Source: Theristus sp. LFF4_11 (taxonomy: Eukaryota > Nematoda > Chromadorea > Monhysterida > Xyalidae). Taken from it: DNA of 64,000 nt. The translations under genes were made by a program, and so were the position numbers. How positions within the stretch are numbered: position 1 is the first letter of the stretch; every line of letters begins with the position of its first letter. The stretch is from NCBI GenBank assembly GCA_030248135.1, contig JASANC010002312.1, forward strand, positions 1 through 64,000. Direction: 5' to 3'. The notes beneath the pieces were generated by a model. The model ran no database searches. It was not told the DNA's origin and was given only the letters and a program-made list of their open reading frames with translations. This document shows, in pieces, positions 1 through 12,355 of the stretch.

Positions 1-66
1 TTTCAGCACTTGTTAAAAGTTTAATTTACATTCAATTTCGCTAAAATAAAAAGTGGCATTACATTA

Positions 67-303
67 CAGTGGCGGCCAAAAGTGTTGGAATGCTGCACGC
101 GTTGTGCTGCGTATTGGCCGCGTGTTGCATCAGCCGTACAAACGCTATTATAAGAATTTATGGGCTAACGATGGGTCGAAAAGTGGCCTGTGAACATAAC
201 GTTGCCAATAATGTCTTATAATAGCGTTAGTACGGCTAATGCAACACGCGCGCAATACACAGCACACACGCGCGCAGCGTTCCAACACTTTTGGCCGCCA
301 CTG
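67..303. mobile_element. Tc1/mariner-like MITE with long inverted repeats
   Basis: A palindromic element whose termini read CAGTGGCGGCCAAAAGTG on the left and its reverse complement on the right, with inverted arms of roughly 90 bp. It is flanked on both sides by TA, the target duplication of Tc1/mariner elements. It has no coding capacity, so it is a non-autonomous MITE. The middle (about 156-210) is unpaired. Confidence 0.8.
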
Positions 304-856
304 TACATTACAGTAGTGGCATTGTTGACCACGACACTTGCGAGCTGAATACTCTGCATAAACCGCCAAATCATCGCCTAATTATTCACCATAGTTCTCA
401 AAGTTTCCCGCTGTTGTTTTTAAGACCGCCGTCATTCGGTGCCGGAAGGTCAGCAGCCCCTTTGAGCAGTCAGTCTGTAACTCGTATGTATCGTTCGTTT
501 AAAACGTTCTTTTCAGCAGACCTCAAGAATGATAGTAGAGTTTCCGAATATAAAACGTAAAAATTGCCACTGTCAGAATATACGCATGCACGGAGATAAA
601 ACTTAAAGTGTGTTTTTTAACTGTATTATTTTTTGATGGTGTGGTTCCAGCGGGGACGAACTGCAGCTTTTGAAGGTCTTGCCACTAATTTTGGGTCACC
701 TTGTAATACAATTATATTATTTTAAAACCAAACAAACAGAACACAACATGGCATAGTGCCGAATATATGTGACAAATACCATTACAAATTGAATACAAAC
801 AATGCAATTTGTTTCTCGACATGTTTATATTGTAATTAATAAAAAGATTAGCTATT
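304..856. other. Non-coding 3' flank of the ARID4-like gene
   Basis: No exon is recognisable here. The sequence is AT-rich and lies just beyond the stop codon of the minus-strand ARID4-like gene, so part of it may be that gene's 3' UTR. The short ORF around 291-560 begins inside the MITE and looks accidental. Confidence 0.4.
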
Positions 857-3800
857 CTACCCATCGCTGAAAACACTTGTTGCTTCAAGTTTCACAACAG
901 GTTGCACCGTGGCAACATTCGTTTGTATCACTGCGGTTGATGCTGAGGTTTTGGTTGCTGTCGTCGGTGAAATGTCTATCGTTGACGAGCTACTGCTACC
1001 GGAAACACTTTTCGAATTAACTTCACTTGTGCTGTTATTTGAATTGCTCGATGCAGCCACTGAGCCGTCTGCGCTATCGCGTCGTTTGCCTGAATCTAAG
1101 TGCTTGATTTTAAACGTCAGAAAACGAAGCTGAAAATAAGTGGAATGAATAATTTAACAATAAATTAAAAATGTACTCACGACTTTTATCGGCCGTGCGT
1201 TTCCATGCTCGTTCTAATCGATGCAGTTGCGCTTTCACTTCAAGATAAGCATCCTTGATTTCGGAAATACGGTTCTCTAATGCCGACACACGATTGAAGC
1301 CCTCGAGGTTCATGGCTGCATTGTGTGCATGATTTAATAGTGATTTAATTTTAATGAAGCGCTTGCAGAGTTGTTTTGATTTATACTTACGGACAGATGG
1401 CAAATTGAAATCGGCAAGCAGAGAGCGATGATCTTCAGAAGACATTTCACTTTGCAATCTTTGTTTCAGGGCACTTAGACTGTCTTTCGGGCTGTCTTTT
1501 GCTGTTGCGTTGTCTAGAGAACCACAGTAAATTAACTTTTATTAGTTTAGGTTCAACTTCAATGTCAATGTCAAGTATGAAAAGCTAGCTTCCATCAAGT
1601 AAACTGTACCTGAAGTACTGTCTGCCGAATCTTTGCGTGGTGTTTTACGATTATCTGGCCAACCTTGACTCGAGTGCTTACGTCGCCTGCGAATCGGCTG
1701 TCTATTGTTTCCACTGCGTGCTTTTGTTGGACTCATACTCGTTTTCGATGTCATTGGTGTGTCTCTATTTTTATCTGCTTCGTCATTACCGGATTCCGGT
1801 TCAGCATCATCTACTTCCAAGTCATTTTCTGTTTGCTGCTTTTGTGGGGTTTGTGTTGGAGTTTCGGCTGTTGGGCATTCGACTGCTTGTTTCAAATTTT
1901 CTGAAAATCCATTAGGTACAACTTCAAATAATCTTATTTGATTTAAGTTTATGTAACCGTACCGTCATCTTCATCGTCAGACGGTATGATACCGCTGCTA
2001 TAAACTTTGCTGCAGTCTGTCCCTAGCGCGTCATCACGATTAATTAAACGAACGATTGTCACTTCGTCTTTCATTTCGATCAATACATCTTCCACGTCGT
2101 TCTCACCAAGATCTGAGTAATAAAAATGCAGGTTGTATTGTTATTGACAACAACGGTACTTTTGATTTTCCAAGAAGCAAGCAACTAAAAGATTTTCACG
2201 GTTCACTAACAAACATACCTTTATCGATACATTGGTTTTGTTCTACTTCAGTGTTTTTCTTATTGTCGACCAACGCAGTTTCTAATTTTTCTGGTGTGGT
2301 AGACGAAGAGCTGCATTTTTTCTTTGTTACAGTTTCTTCCTCAAGCTGAAGTACGTTGCCTCTTGACCATTTCCTGTAAATGTTGGTGCTGAGTCCCGAT
2401 TTGCGTTATGTTTGTATTGCATAAACTCAACAATAACAGACCGAACAAGGGAACCATCTGCGGCCGCTCTGCTTCGAGTGACTCTTTGCGTCGTATTATT
2501 ATTGTTGTTTTTATTATTGCTGTTTCGGTTGTTGGAACTTCGACTTTCACAACTTTCGGCTCGTGGCGTCGGTGTGGGTGGCATTTCGGAACATTCTTCC
2601 TCATCACCAGAATCGGGGTCACCATCTGATGCAAACTTTGGTACACTTGCTTGTTTTTGATGTTTCGGTTGCAGTATCATCTCTTCTTCATCCGCATCAT
2701 CCACGATCTTCTAAAACAAATTTTTTTTGCTTGTTTTTTGCTTTCAAGTCATTCAAACTCAAAAGCTTTCTCGATCTCAAGTACCTCATCAAACTCATCG
2801 TCTTCGTCATCGCTGCTCATTGACCATTTAATTTCACCAGCTGGTTTCGACGACGAAAGGCTAAACTGACGCGAGCGTCTACTGACGCGATGTTGGTTTT
2901 GTCTGTCATGACTTGTGCTCGATGAAGTCGGATGTCTTTGCCGTTTCCTGTTGCTTATTATGCCACTGGCTGATGCTGGCCGGGATGGCTGGCGTAGGCG
3001 AGACTGAATATTTAAAGAACATTAAAAATTTAAGTTTTCTGAACAAAAATTAAGACAGCAAAAACGAACAAACGGTGATGTTTAGCAATGATTTTAACCA
3101 GGGCTAACCCAGAAAAGCGTACAAGAACGCCGTCTAGTGGGGCGCCCCTCTGCGAAGCTCGATCACCCGAACGCACAGACAGCAAGTCTAACGCGCTACA
3201 ACCCAAGCCACGAGGGTGACAAAACATAGAGAAAACAAAAGAAAACATACCCGACTAAAAAGTGGTTTGGCTGCCGACTGTACTACCCTCTGCGAATGTC
3301 TCAAAGGTGTTTCACCCGCGTCACTGGCGATTTCTTCAACATCATCTTCATCACTAGCTTCAATATTCGCTGTTGTTGTTGCATCTTGTGAAAGTATATC
3401 GGGCAACTCGTAAAGGCGTTTTGGTTTGCTGTTCGTGTGAAATTTTCCGTCAACGTTCGTTGCGTTCGTACCTTTATTAGTTGATTTGACTGCAGATTTT
3501 TGGCGAGTCTTGGATTTCTGATCTTGGCTCAACTGAGAATGTTGACGAGCATGCTCAAGTTTACGCGCGACACTGTCGCGTCGATCGAGAACCGGCGGCG
3601 TCTCAGAATGAGTGGTTCGGGACTGCATTAAAAATGAACGTTTAAATAATTAAATTGAAACAAAATTAAAATTGAAATAAGCTGAAATAAATTGAACAGA
3701 TTTTACAAATGTGCGTGCATATATTTTGGAAGTAACGACAAACCGAAGAACGAGTTCGCGACTGTTCTAGCTCTCCCACTGAAGAAGTCTCGTCAGATAG

Positions 3801-6800
3801 TTTGAACGAAGGTGGATGCTCCAACGGTTCTGCAGAAGTAGGCGACCAACGTTTAAAGTTTGGAACGGTTGTATTCGACGTCGACTCAGCAGGGTGTCCT
3901 GATTTGTTTGCTTTCGGTCGGCTACGAACATATGATTCACCATCGGATTTTATTTTTTCCATTGGGAGCCACTCGTCGAAGCGAGATTTCCAACCGCGAT
4001 AATGAACGAAAACGCGACAAATTGATTGCTGAAATATGTTTGATTTGCAGACTATATCAGCTAAGAATCGCAAAAAAAGTTAAATATTTTTTAAAGTTCT
4101 CACACCATATGTACATTTATTGAAAGCCAAAATTTAGTTGGAACTCACCTTGTCAATGTCGACTTCAATTTTCAACACCTTTGCTTCGTACCACCTTTTG
4201 AAAGCCCCAGAAGCGTACAGCGCAGTAACATTCGAACCAACGTGCAGTCCGTCATGTTCCTCAACCAATTGGACGCTTGCACTTCCGACACTAAAATTTC
4301 TTCGTCTGGGTTATAATGCTACAATACGATTTTACAGTGACTGACACTGAAAAACTACTTTTTAAACCAAAAAACTTTACTTTTACTCAAACTTTTACCT
4401 TTGTTCTTCGTCGTCGGTGTTGTGTTTTGGTGTTCGCGCTCCAGTCGAACTGCAAGTTGATTTTGCATCGACGTCTTCAACATGAGAATCACCAGTTTTT
4501 GGCGCATGTTTTGCTGATACCTTCTTGTTTGAACGTGCACCAGAAGGTGTGGAGGTGCTATTTTGCCGTTGACGTGATTGTGCCTAAAAGAAAATTGCAC
4601 ACTGATGCGTAATGGTGTAGCAGAATAACTATTATTCTTTTATTTTGGTCTCGAAACTCGAGAATAGATAAATAAACAGTTTTATGCATGACGCGTGAAT
4701 TCAAAATTGGTATGGTGTTCCGAGCTCCCTAAAACGGGCCAAGTCATTTTAGCCTACTTTAAATTGCAGCAAAAGGTTGAATCTAGTTTTCTTTCCATCT
4801 CTGCAAGCGCATTGAGTTGCGCAGCACCCAAAAATGATAATACTGGAATTGTTTTTCAACGGTGGTAACAGTATGAGAGTTCGTCGATGCGTGTGAGGCA
4901 CCTTTTCAGCTGAATGTGGTCGAAAACTACGCGCAGCTGCCCGTCGATTTCCGCTGGTCTCTGTAGTCATTCGCCAACCCAATTGCCGGTAAAATTGATC
5001 GAAATGAGAAAGATATCTGAAAAACATTCTGATAATGAATGCATCGCGAAAATGTTTTGCTCTCTGTCAGTTTTCTGTTCAGACCAACATCTGCACTTAC
5101 CGTGCGTAACAGTTTTTGATCGTGGTCGGATTTGCCCCCGCACAGCCTTCCAGTTTCATTTTGGCTAAAACCAGACGCCATTGGCCAGTGTTGCAAACCT
5201 AAATCAAAGGTTTTCGTTACTGTAAAATGACTTAAATCATTTGCTAGCTAGCTAATCTTCAGCAGTAATTTTTTTATCTTACCCGCCCAAAGCCACCATG
5301 TTTATTCACGACGTGATACAATTTGAAAAGGTTCAAATCCTTGCCGCCAAGTACTGGTGCACGATTTATTGGTGTCCCTAAAATTTCGTGTTTCATGTGA
5401 AAAGCATGCATTTTTGTAGATTTCACCAACAACAACTGCTAAAATTGATATCAGTGTACCTCGCTCGTCTTGAAACTTGTACAGTTGAGCAACAAAAACA
5501 TCGCGTTCCTCTTGCGAGAAATCCGAATCCGATGCTACATCGTCATCGCTAGAATTGCACAACAGAATAAATTGAAATACGGAATCAACGGAAACACCAC
5601 ATTAATAATTAAAAGAGAAGAAAGTACCTGTTCAGATCATCGCTGTCTTTATCCACATGAGGTGCCACCGACGAATTGGATAAGGCACCAATATTTGTCG
5701 CTGAAGTAGTGTTTGGCAGTTTTCCGAGTAGTGCTAACTTTGACCAGTGCGGAGGTAGAATACTGTGCTCGACGTACGACAAGGCTTTTTCAATTGCAGG
5801 TCTAATTGTGCTTGCCACCATCGGAAGACATTTGTGAGCTTTGGTAGCTAAGAATGCTGCGCATTGCCGACACGAGACAGCATAACTGCAAGAAACAGAA
5901 TGTGAGATCGTAGCCTTTTGTCTTCTTGTGCAGTGAAGAATTTTTATCTCTCTCGTCGCTTAGGTAGTAGCGCTTTAGACTATTGACCGTCTGCTCGAGG
6001 GATCGAGCCTCATCGTGGAGTGTACCGGAACTTAATAACAAAAAAAGCCGATGGGCGTTCTGCATGAAATTATGAGTCTAGCCCGGGCTTATGTTTGTTC
6101 GTCTAAATTGCGGTTGTGATTTTCGCTTGTCTGTAACAAATTTAACGTTTTTCAAGTCACAAAAACTTTGTTCCTTTCCTCACAAATGCACTTACTACTT
6201 TGCATCATGAAACGACCGGACTAGCGTGTTTTTCTCGGGAGTTAGTCGAACATTTGCACTAGCGGATGGGTGAACGATAATTGCCGGATACCTGAAAACA
6301 ATCAGAATCTTTTTATCGTTTTACTTGAAAAGAACCGATACAGGATACCTTGAAAAGCGCATCGCGGTGTTAAACTTTAATCCGTTGCAAGACAAATAAT
6401 AAAGTACGAAATACCATTTTGGCTTGATCCGACCGCATATTGCTAACGCTAATGCTGCTGACGTTGCTGGGTTTGACTCGTGTGTCTCATTTGTTTGATT
6501 TTCATCTTCATAAACGCAAACCGCGCGACCTTAAAGGATGTCAAGAATTTTAAGTTTTTCTCGAGTGCTAAACTACATAAAACTTTAAAATAAACTTAGA
6601 AGTCCGCAGGACACTTATATACCATAATCTGTCGATTTTATGCCGCCTCCGTCCAAAGCTTCGTCAATTGTCGACTCTGAGTCATCGGCGGAAGCACCTG
6701 TTTCAGCGTCGTCGCTTTCTTGTACTTCTTCAATCTGACGGTTGCGCGCTGGCGTGCTTCGTTGTTGCGAAGCGCTGCATGTTTAGTTTCAGTTACAAAA

Positions 6801-7783
6801 CTGCTGGGTGAGATGGTTATAGCCAGTTACTTCACAATGTATGAGCTGGTCATGTGTGCAATATGCATGCTAGTCTCAAGCATGTGAGAACTAGAAGAAA
6901 CAACTTGTATATACATGTATATATACCGTTTTTTCATGGCGTTTCCCTGGTGCTCCGAAGTCGTAACACTAACACTTGTCGAATTTTCTGCAGACGTCTC
7001 CACAACAGGTGATCCAAATTGCTCCGGATTGGTCAGAGGCATGGCGTCCAAATTAGTTGAATAATGCTTGCCAGATTTGAGGCAGAGCTGAGATCGTCTC
7101 AAAACTCGTTCATCACCGTCGTTGAAAACTGCGAAAAGCATGGGTTTATCACGTTTCTCGTATTTTTTTATCATTTTATCATTTATCATAGCAATATCTA
7201 TCGACCATTTTATCCGAAAGCGCATATTGTCAGCACGCTTTTCTTCACTCACCAACAGTGTAGGTGCTCAGATCCTTCACGTTCGTAATCGTCGCTTGCA
7301 CGAACTTTTTCGAACCGACTCTTTCTGGTGCCGAAACAGTATGACCATTTTCCGGCATCTCGGGACAATCGCGCAACTGAGTGTGGTCAAAGACGGCGCT
7401 TCCGAACGGTGCCGTCTTGTACGTCACCTGAAAATAACTGTTTATAGTGGGAAGTTTTGGGAAATTTGAAACAAAACAGAATACTAGGAAAATTTAAGGA
7501 TATGCTTGAAAAAAATCTAAAATTCGGATAGTTTCACCTTGCATTTAATTTGTTTGGCGATTTTCTTCACTTTCGCTTCACAAAACGCCCCTTTGAATTT
7601 GGCGCTGATTTCCGTACCCACCAGCAAACACGCTGGATCGTCGCTTTTCTGGAAAAAAAACACAAATTTTAAATAAAAGTAAGATTAACACAAATAAATT
7701 CCGTCGGCTAATACCATTGTTTTCGTTTTTTTTTATTTTTTGATAAGCTTTCTCACACACACGCAAAGAAAACTTGCCTGCAT
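857..7783 (-). CDS. ARID4: ARID4 (RBBP1)-like chromatin protein
   Basis: A multi-exon gene for an orthologue of ARID4A/B, the Rb-binding scaffold of SIN3-HDAC repressor complexes (family knowledge). Phase-consistent exons: 7778-7783, 7538-7648, 7253-7427, 6927-7128, 6623-6774, 6415-6529, 6199-6291, 5628-5885, 5460-5548, 5283-5377, 5101-5198, 4902-5016, 4399-4583, 4149-4305, 3744-4028, 3251-3622, 2785-3003, then exons near 2430-2710, 2219-2345, 1963-2113, 1610-1900, 1181-1513 and 857-1089. Domains in order: Tudor ([17 protein letters not shown], then [13 protein letters not shown]), RBB1NT ([10 protein letters not shown]), ARID (residues about 385-480; [36 protein letters not shown]) and a chromobarrel (about 580-650; [21 protein letters not shown]). 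The tail is acidic and Ser-rich with a C-terminal coiled coil. Splice junctions between 2.1 and 2.5 kb are uncertain. Introns hold two SINEs and one MITE. Confidence 0.9.
3083..3224 (-). mobile_element. tRNA-derived SINE copy
   Basis: Minus-strand copy of the SINE family best seen at 21943. The tRNA-like head lies at the right (GCGTTAGACTTGCTGTC in sense orientation) and the conserved tail GGGTTAGCCCTGG at the left. It has an internal deletion relative to the 21.9 kb copy. It fills most of a 250-bp intron of the ARID4-like gene, in the same sense as the gene. Confidence 0.75.
4647..4829 (-). mobile_element. MITE of the GTTCTGCGACTCAATG family
   Basis: Diverged, reverse-oriented member of a roughly 180-bp family with imperfect inverted ends (GGTTCTGCGACTCAATG and CATTGAGTCTCGGAACC) and a conserved core around GAATTCAAAATTGG. 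It lies in the ARID4-like intron between the exons at 4902-5016 and 4399-4583. Confidence 0.6.
5953..6092 (+). mobile_element. tRNA-derived SINE copy (diverged)
   Basis: Plus-oriented copy of the SINE family. The head (AGGTAGTAGCGCTTTAGACTA, box-B-like GGGATCGAGCC) is clear; the tail is diverged but keeps GATGGGCG and TAGCCCGGGC. It lies antisense in the ARID4-like intron between exons 6199-6291 and 5628-5885. Confidence 0.65.
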
Positions 7784-10279
7784 GTTTGCCGGTTCGTGCT
7801 GGCGTCAATGGAAGAATAGACAGTTAAAGGGCAGTGTTCTGTTATTTTACTGAAAAAAATACGTTAAGCGCTCAAAAATAACAACAAAAAGCAGTTTATT
7901 ATTTCCAAGCTTACTAGCAGAGTGAGAAAAACGTGCATCTAGTGTTGAATGCATTATTTGCCGTGAAACATCCAAACATCACCGTGACGCCGCAGGTGTA
8001 CACAATCGCAGACTAGGATGTGAGCACACAAACGTTAAACAAGGAGTTTTTGGCGTGTGTAAACTGTTGCATGCATGTACACAATGTTCATGAATTTCAG
8101 CGTGCAGCATGATGAAAGGGGTTTTCACTGCCAGTTTATACGATCGGATACACGTACATATAGTCCCGCTAGTTGAATGGGAATAAAATAATGCGTAAAA
8201 GTACTGTAAAATGTAGTGCAACACGGTCAAAGTCGTGTCTATTTTGATTTGCGGTACAGATGCATGATAATAGAGTTGCTTTGCTGCTCGAAATGTTCAT
8301 TTATGTGCACTGTGTTTTGCGTGAGAACAATTTGTAAAAAGACATTGATTTTGATCCGTGGTTGTAAGTTATTGAAATCACCATTGTATGGATCACCATC
8401 ACCAAGATATGGCACACTTTTTTTACTTTTTACACTTAACGCATTTTATAGATATTTATCGTTTTCCCGCGTCCTCTGTTGTTCTGGCAACATCGATGTT
8501 TATAAAACATGGAAAAACTGTGAAAAAATATGTTCGATAGTCATTATTCTGTGCGTTCGTGAAAACACTGGAACAGACAAAAACACTGGGTACACCAACA
8601 GTGTAGCTGACATGTAGACTTTTCGTGTCTCTGTAGATACCTACTCTAACTATGGTATTATATCTAACATCTGCCATGCAGGTTTGCATATATTTGAATG
8701 AAAATGTGCTTTTTGCTTAGTGCCTTCCTGGCGAAATTTGTGCGTGTTTGCTGCCACTAAAAATTTATCAGCAAATTCTGCTTGTTGTTTCACAGTTTTG
8801 AACGGTTTTGGAAAAGTTGGGTTTGTGTTTTTTCATATTGCGCGCAAGAATGCAATAGGTGAAAAACAGTAAAACAATCTTTCGTCATGGTAACTCTTGT
8901 TTAATGCATCTGGTACGTGTGTCTGACCCTACCTACAATTACGTTCGAAAAAATCTGCAATTTGAGCAACCTCAAGCACAAAAAAACATGAAACCTCTTC
9001 TGATAGATACCGCCGAAGATCAAAAGAACTGCCGTAAAAAGCGTTTAGCTGTCATAAAAAGTTCCAGCTTTTCACCGGTAAAGCGTCGTAACGTTATCTG
9101 TTTCGTATTCACAGGTTAGGTTCGCTTGTACATCCATTTAATCTGGGATTTGTAAAATTCTATAGACAAATGGACAATTTCCGACAAAAGGCGGTTTCCG
9201 CTGTCAATTTTTTTATGTTTTCATGTAGCAAGTAGCTGCATCATTAGCCACATGCCAAGCAAAAGCTCAAATGAATGGGCGATGTCGGTGATAAAATTCA
9301 GTTTATTTGTTTGTGTATTGAATTTTTTTTCAGTTTTTAAAGTTTTTTTTTAATTTTTGTTTTTTTGCAAAACTTCCATACCCTCTCACTCACAGTGGTT
9401 GCCCCCAACCAGCTGCGTTGCATTTATTTGTCATTTGTAAATGTCTCCATCGTCGGCTAGTTGAAACCCCGCACTCCAAACATACGGCAATCACGTCGCT
9501 ATAAGTTACAAATCGTTGCTCGTTTTTTCTCTTTTTGTGCGGTCAGCAAGCAGTAGATTATTTTGCGCACTCTGTCAGCTAAACACACAACACAACACAT
9601 CCAAAGGCATCTGAGCTAACAGAGAAATATGAAGCTGCTGTACACAAACTGAAATCAGCTACAAACCGAGAAACCATAGCACGGCTCGCATAAACCTGAA
9701 GAACAAAATTACACCACGCACACACGCATAAACACAGTTGAAATGTGAAGAAGCACTTTATGTGATTTTTAGTACTGCTTTTTGTTGTAGGCAGCCCTTT
9801 TGCTTTTTGGTTCGGTGATTTTCTCATATCTTATTGTGTATAGGTTTGAGATAAGCTCCGTTTCGACGGGTTTTGTTTCCGTTGCTGTTTTGGCTTTGAT
9901 TTTGTCTTCTGTCTGTGTTTGCCTTTTTTTTAAAGTATTTGCCTTGCCTGATTTTGCGCAGTGTCTGAAAACAATCATCGCGTTTTCGACCGTACTATTC
10001 TGATTGTTGTTTCTCGACAAATGACGTGTGTTTTCTGTTTTTTCCTTTTCATTCTGCTTCTTTCATCTGGAACTCTGTTTTTCTTGATTAAAAGAACACA
10101 ACCATCCGACTTCTCAGAACAGTGCTGACTCAGCTTGTTGATCTCCTTTTTTCTTGCAGGCGGTTTTGTGCCAAGCGGGGCAAGCAAGGTGAGAACGAAA
10201 CGATTTTGATGAAATAAAGACGTGGAAAAAGAATGAAAGCGCTGACTGTGTTGTTGTAAAACATAAAAAAACATCAAAA
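7784..10279. other. Intergenic region between divergent ARID4-like and MIF4G genes
   Basis: The two flanking genes are transcribed away from each other, so both promoters should lie here. No gene family is recognised. One plus-strand frame (about 8862-9119, beginning GTG rather than ATG) has a protein-like composition and could be an isolated exon or chance. A minus-strand frame at 9769-10020 begins TTG and is Lys/Thr-rich, with no recognisable domain. Confidence 0.3.
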
Positions 10280-12257
10280 ATGAGTTCCGGGAGTGAAAAA
10301 CAACACCAACAACAGCAGAATCGCAACAGCGGCAGCAGTAAGCCGCGACCCGCGATGCAAATTTACAGGCCGCCCGGTAACTTTCAAAACTGGATTTGTC
10401 TAGTTTTCTCTTTAAAATTTGTTTCTTTTTCTTTTCGCCATTTGTTTCTGGAATTACCCCATTCAGCGATTTTCTACACGTTCGGCAATTTTTACGCGGG
10501 TAGAAAAATATTGCGGGCGCCTGTGAGTGGGAGGGAGTTTTATTCAATATGAAAGCTTTTTTTTAGTTTATCATCCTTCACGGATAATCCACGGATATAA
10601 TAGGATATATCATCCGATAATAATAGGATATATCTATAATAGGATACGCTTCATCCGAACTTCTTTTTTGGCAATTTTCTTTATTTTTCATTCAGGAAAA
10701 CGTAGCGGTGGCGCGGCTCATCAAAGTTCGCCGAATCAACAGCAGCCCGCGTCGGCTGCACCGCGGAGTCATGAGGTTGGTGGCCGGGATTTGGACAAGA
10801 AGAAGTGAAAAATTATAGTTTGTTCACCACTAGAAACCTGAGCCAAATGAACGAATTGCGTTACTGAATACATTCTAACTGTCCATGTCCTAGCGGTAGA
10901 TCTCATCAGCTTCTCATCAGCACAACGACATGTAATATGAAAAAATCCGCAAATGCTAAAAAACAGCGGAATCCAAAAAACTGCTCGTGAAAGAAGTGAA
11001 CCAGTTTCAAAAGTACGCAACTAACAAGCTTTCGTTATTTTCAGTCGACCAATCAGCCACAAGCTCATCGACAAACAGCCGCATCGCCGCCAAGCGTCAC
11101 CACCGTCAACAACATCAGCAACATCAACACGAGCAAACCATCATCAGCAGCACATCAACCGCCGCAAGAGCACCAGCAGCACAACAATGCGAACTCCAAT
11201 ATTCTCTATCCTTCGAAACCGTCGCAGGTTGCCGGTCAAAAGCAACCCAATAATAATACTCAGCACCATACATCTGCAGCCAATCAACACCATACATCTG
11301 CACCCAATCAACACCATACATCTGCAGCCAATCAACAACATCAACAGTCATCACAGAACATCAGCGGCGCCACTATATCGCCGCCGAAACTCGGTCCGCG
11401 CTCGAAGTCGCACGCCGATCAACAGTCGATGATGAAAACGCATTATCAATCGAGTGCCGGTGGCGGCGGCGTCGGTTCACCGAGTGTCACCAGAGCGTAC
11501 AAAGGTTGTGGTTGGCTCGTTTGAACAAGAAAAAAAAAACAGTTTTCGTTCCAACCGTGTACTGGAAAAACAGTGGATTATTGGAAAAATGCCCAGAAAG
11601 TCAGAGTAATCGTTGTTTGATGTAGTTTTTATACCAACCGCGATTGATTTTCAGGCCACCGAACATCCGAGACGCCGCCGGTGCAACGCAAGTCCTACTA
11701 CAATTCGCAGTTTCACCATCACCATCATCAGCAGCAAGACTTCAACCATCATCAGCAACATGCGAATCGCAATTCGTTCCACGGCGGTGGACATTTTCAG
11801 CAGAATCATCATCCGACAACGCCGGCAAATGCTCAGAAACGTCATCAAACGCAGCCGCTGATGCCGCTCCTAGCTGAACATCACGCAGTCGGCGATAATA
11901 AGGCGCATAAAACGCAGCATATACCGTCGCTGTTGAATTCGCACAAAAACAACAACACGGTCGGATTTGGCATTCAGCAACAACAGCGGGTAGAAACGGA
12001 AACACAACAACAACATCAACAACAACAGCAACAACAACAGCAACAACAACAACAAGAACAACAACAACAGCAACATCAACAACAACAACGACATCAACAA
12101 CAACAGCAACAACAACATCAACACGGAGGAATACAACAACGCCGAGAGCCAAATCACCTACAACAACAACAACAACAACAACAACCACAACGAAATCAAC
12201 AACATCAAGGAGAGCAAACACAACAAAGCCAACAACAACAAAAGGAACAAACACAGC

Positions 12258-12355
<98 letters not shown>

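Noticed and set aside
9975..10547. 190-codon minus-strand ORF
   Set aside because: Antisense to the first MIF4G-gene exon and its flanks, with no recognised domain and a plus-strand exon that splices cleanly into the next ones.
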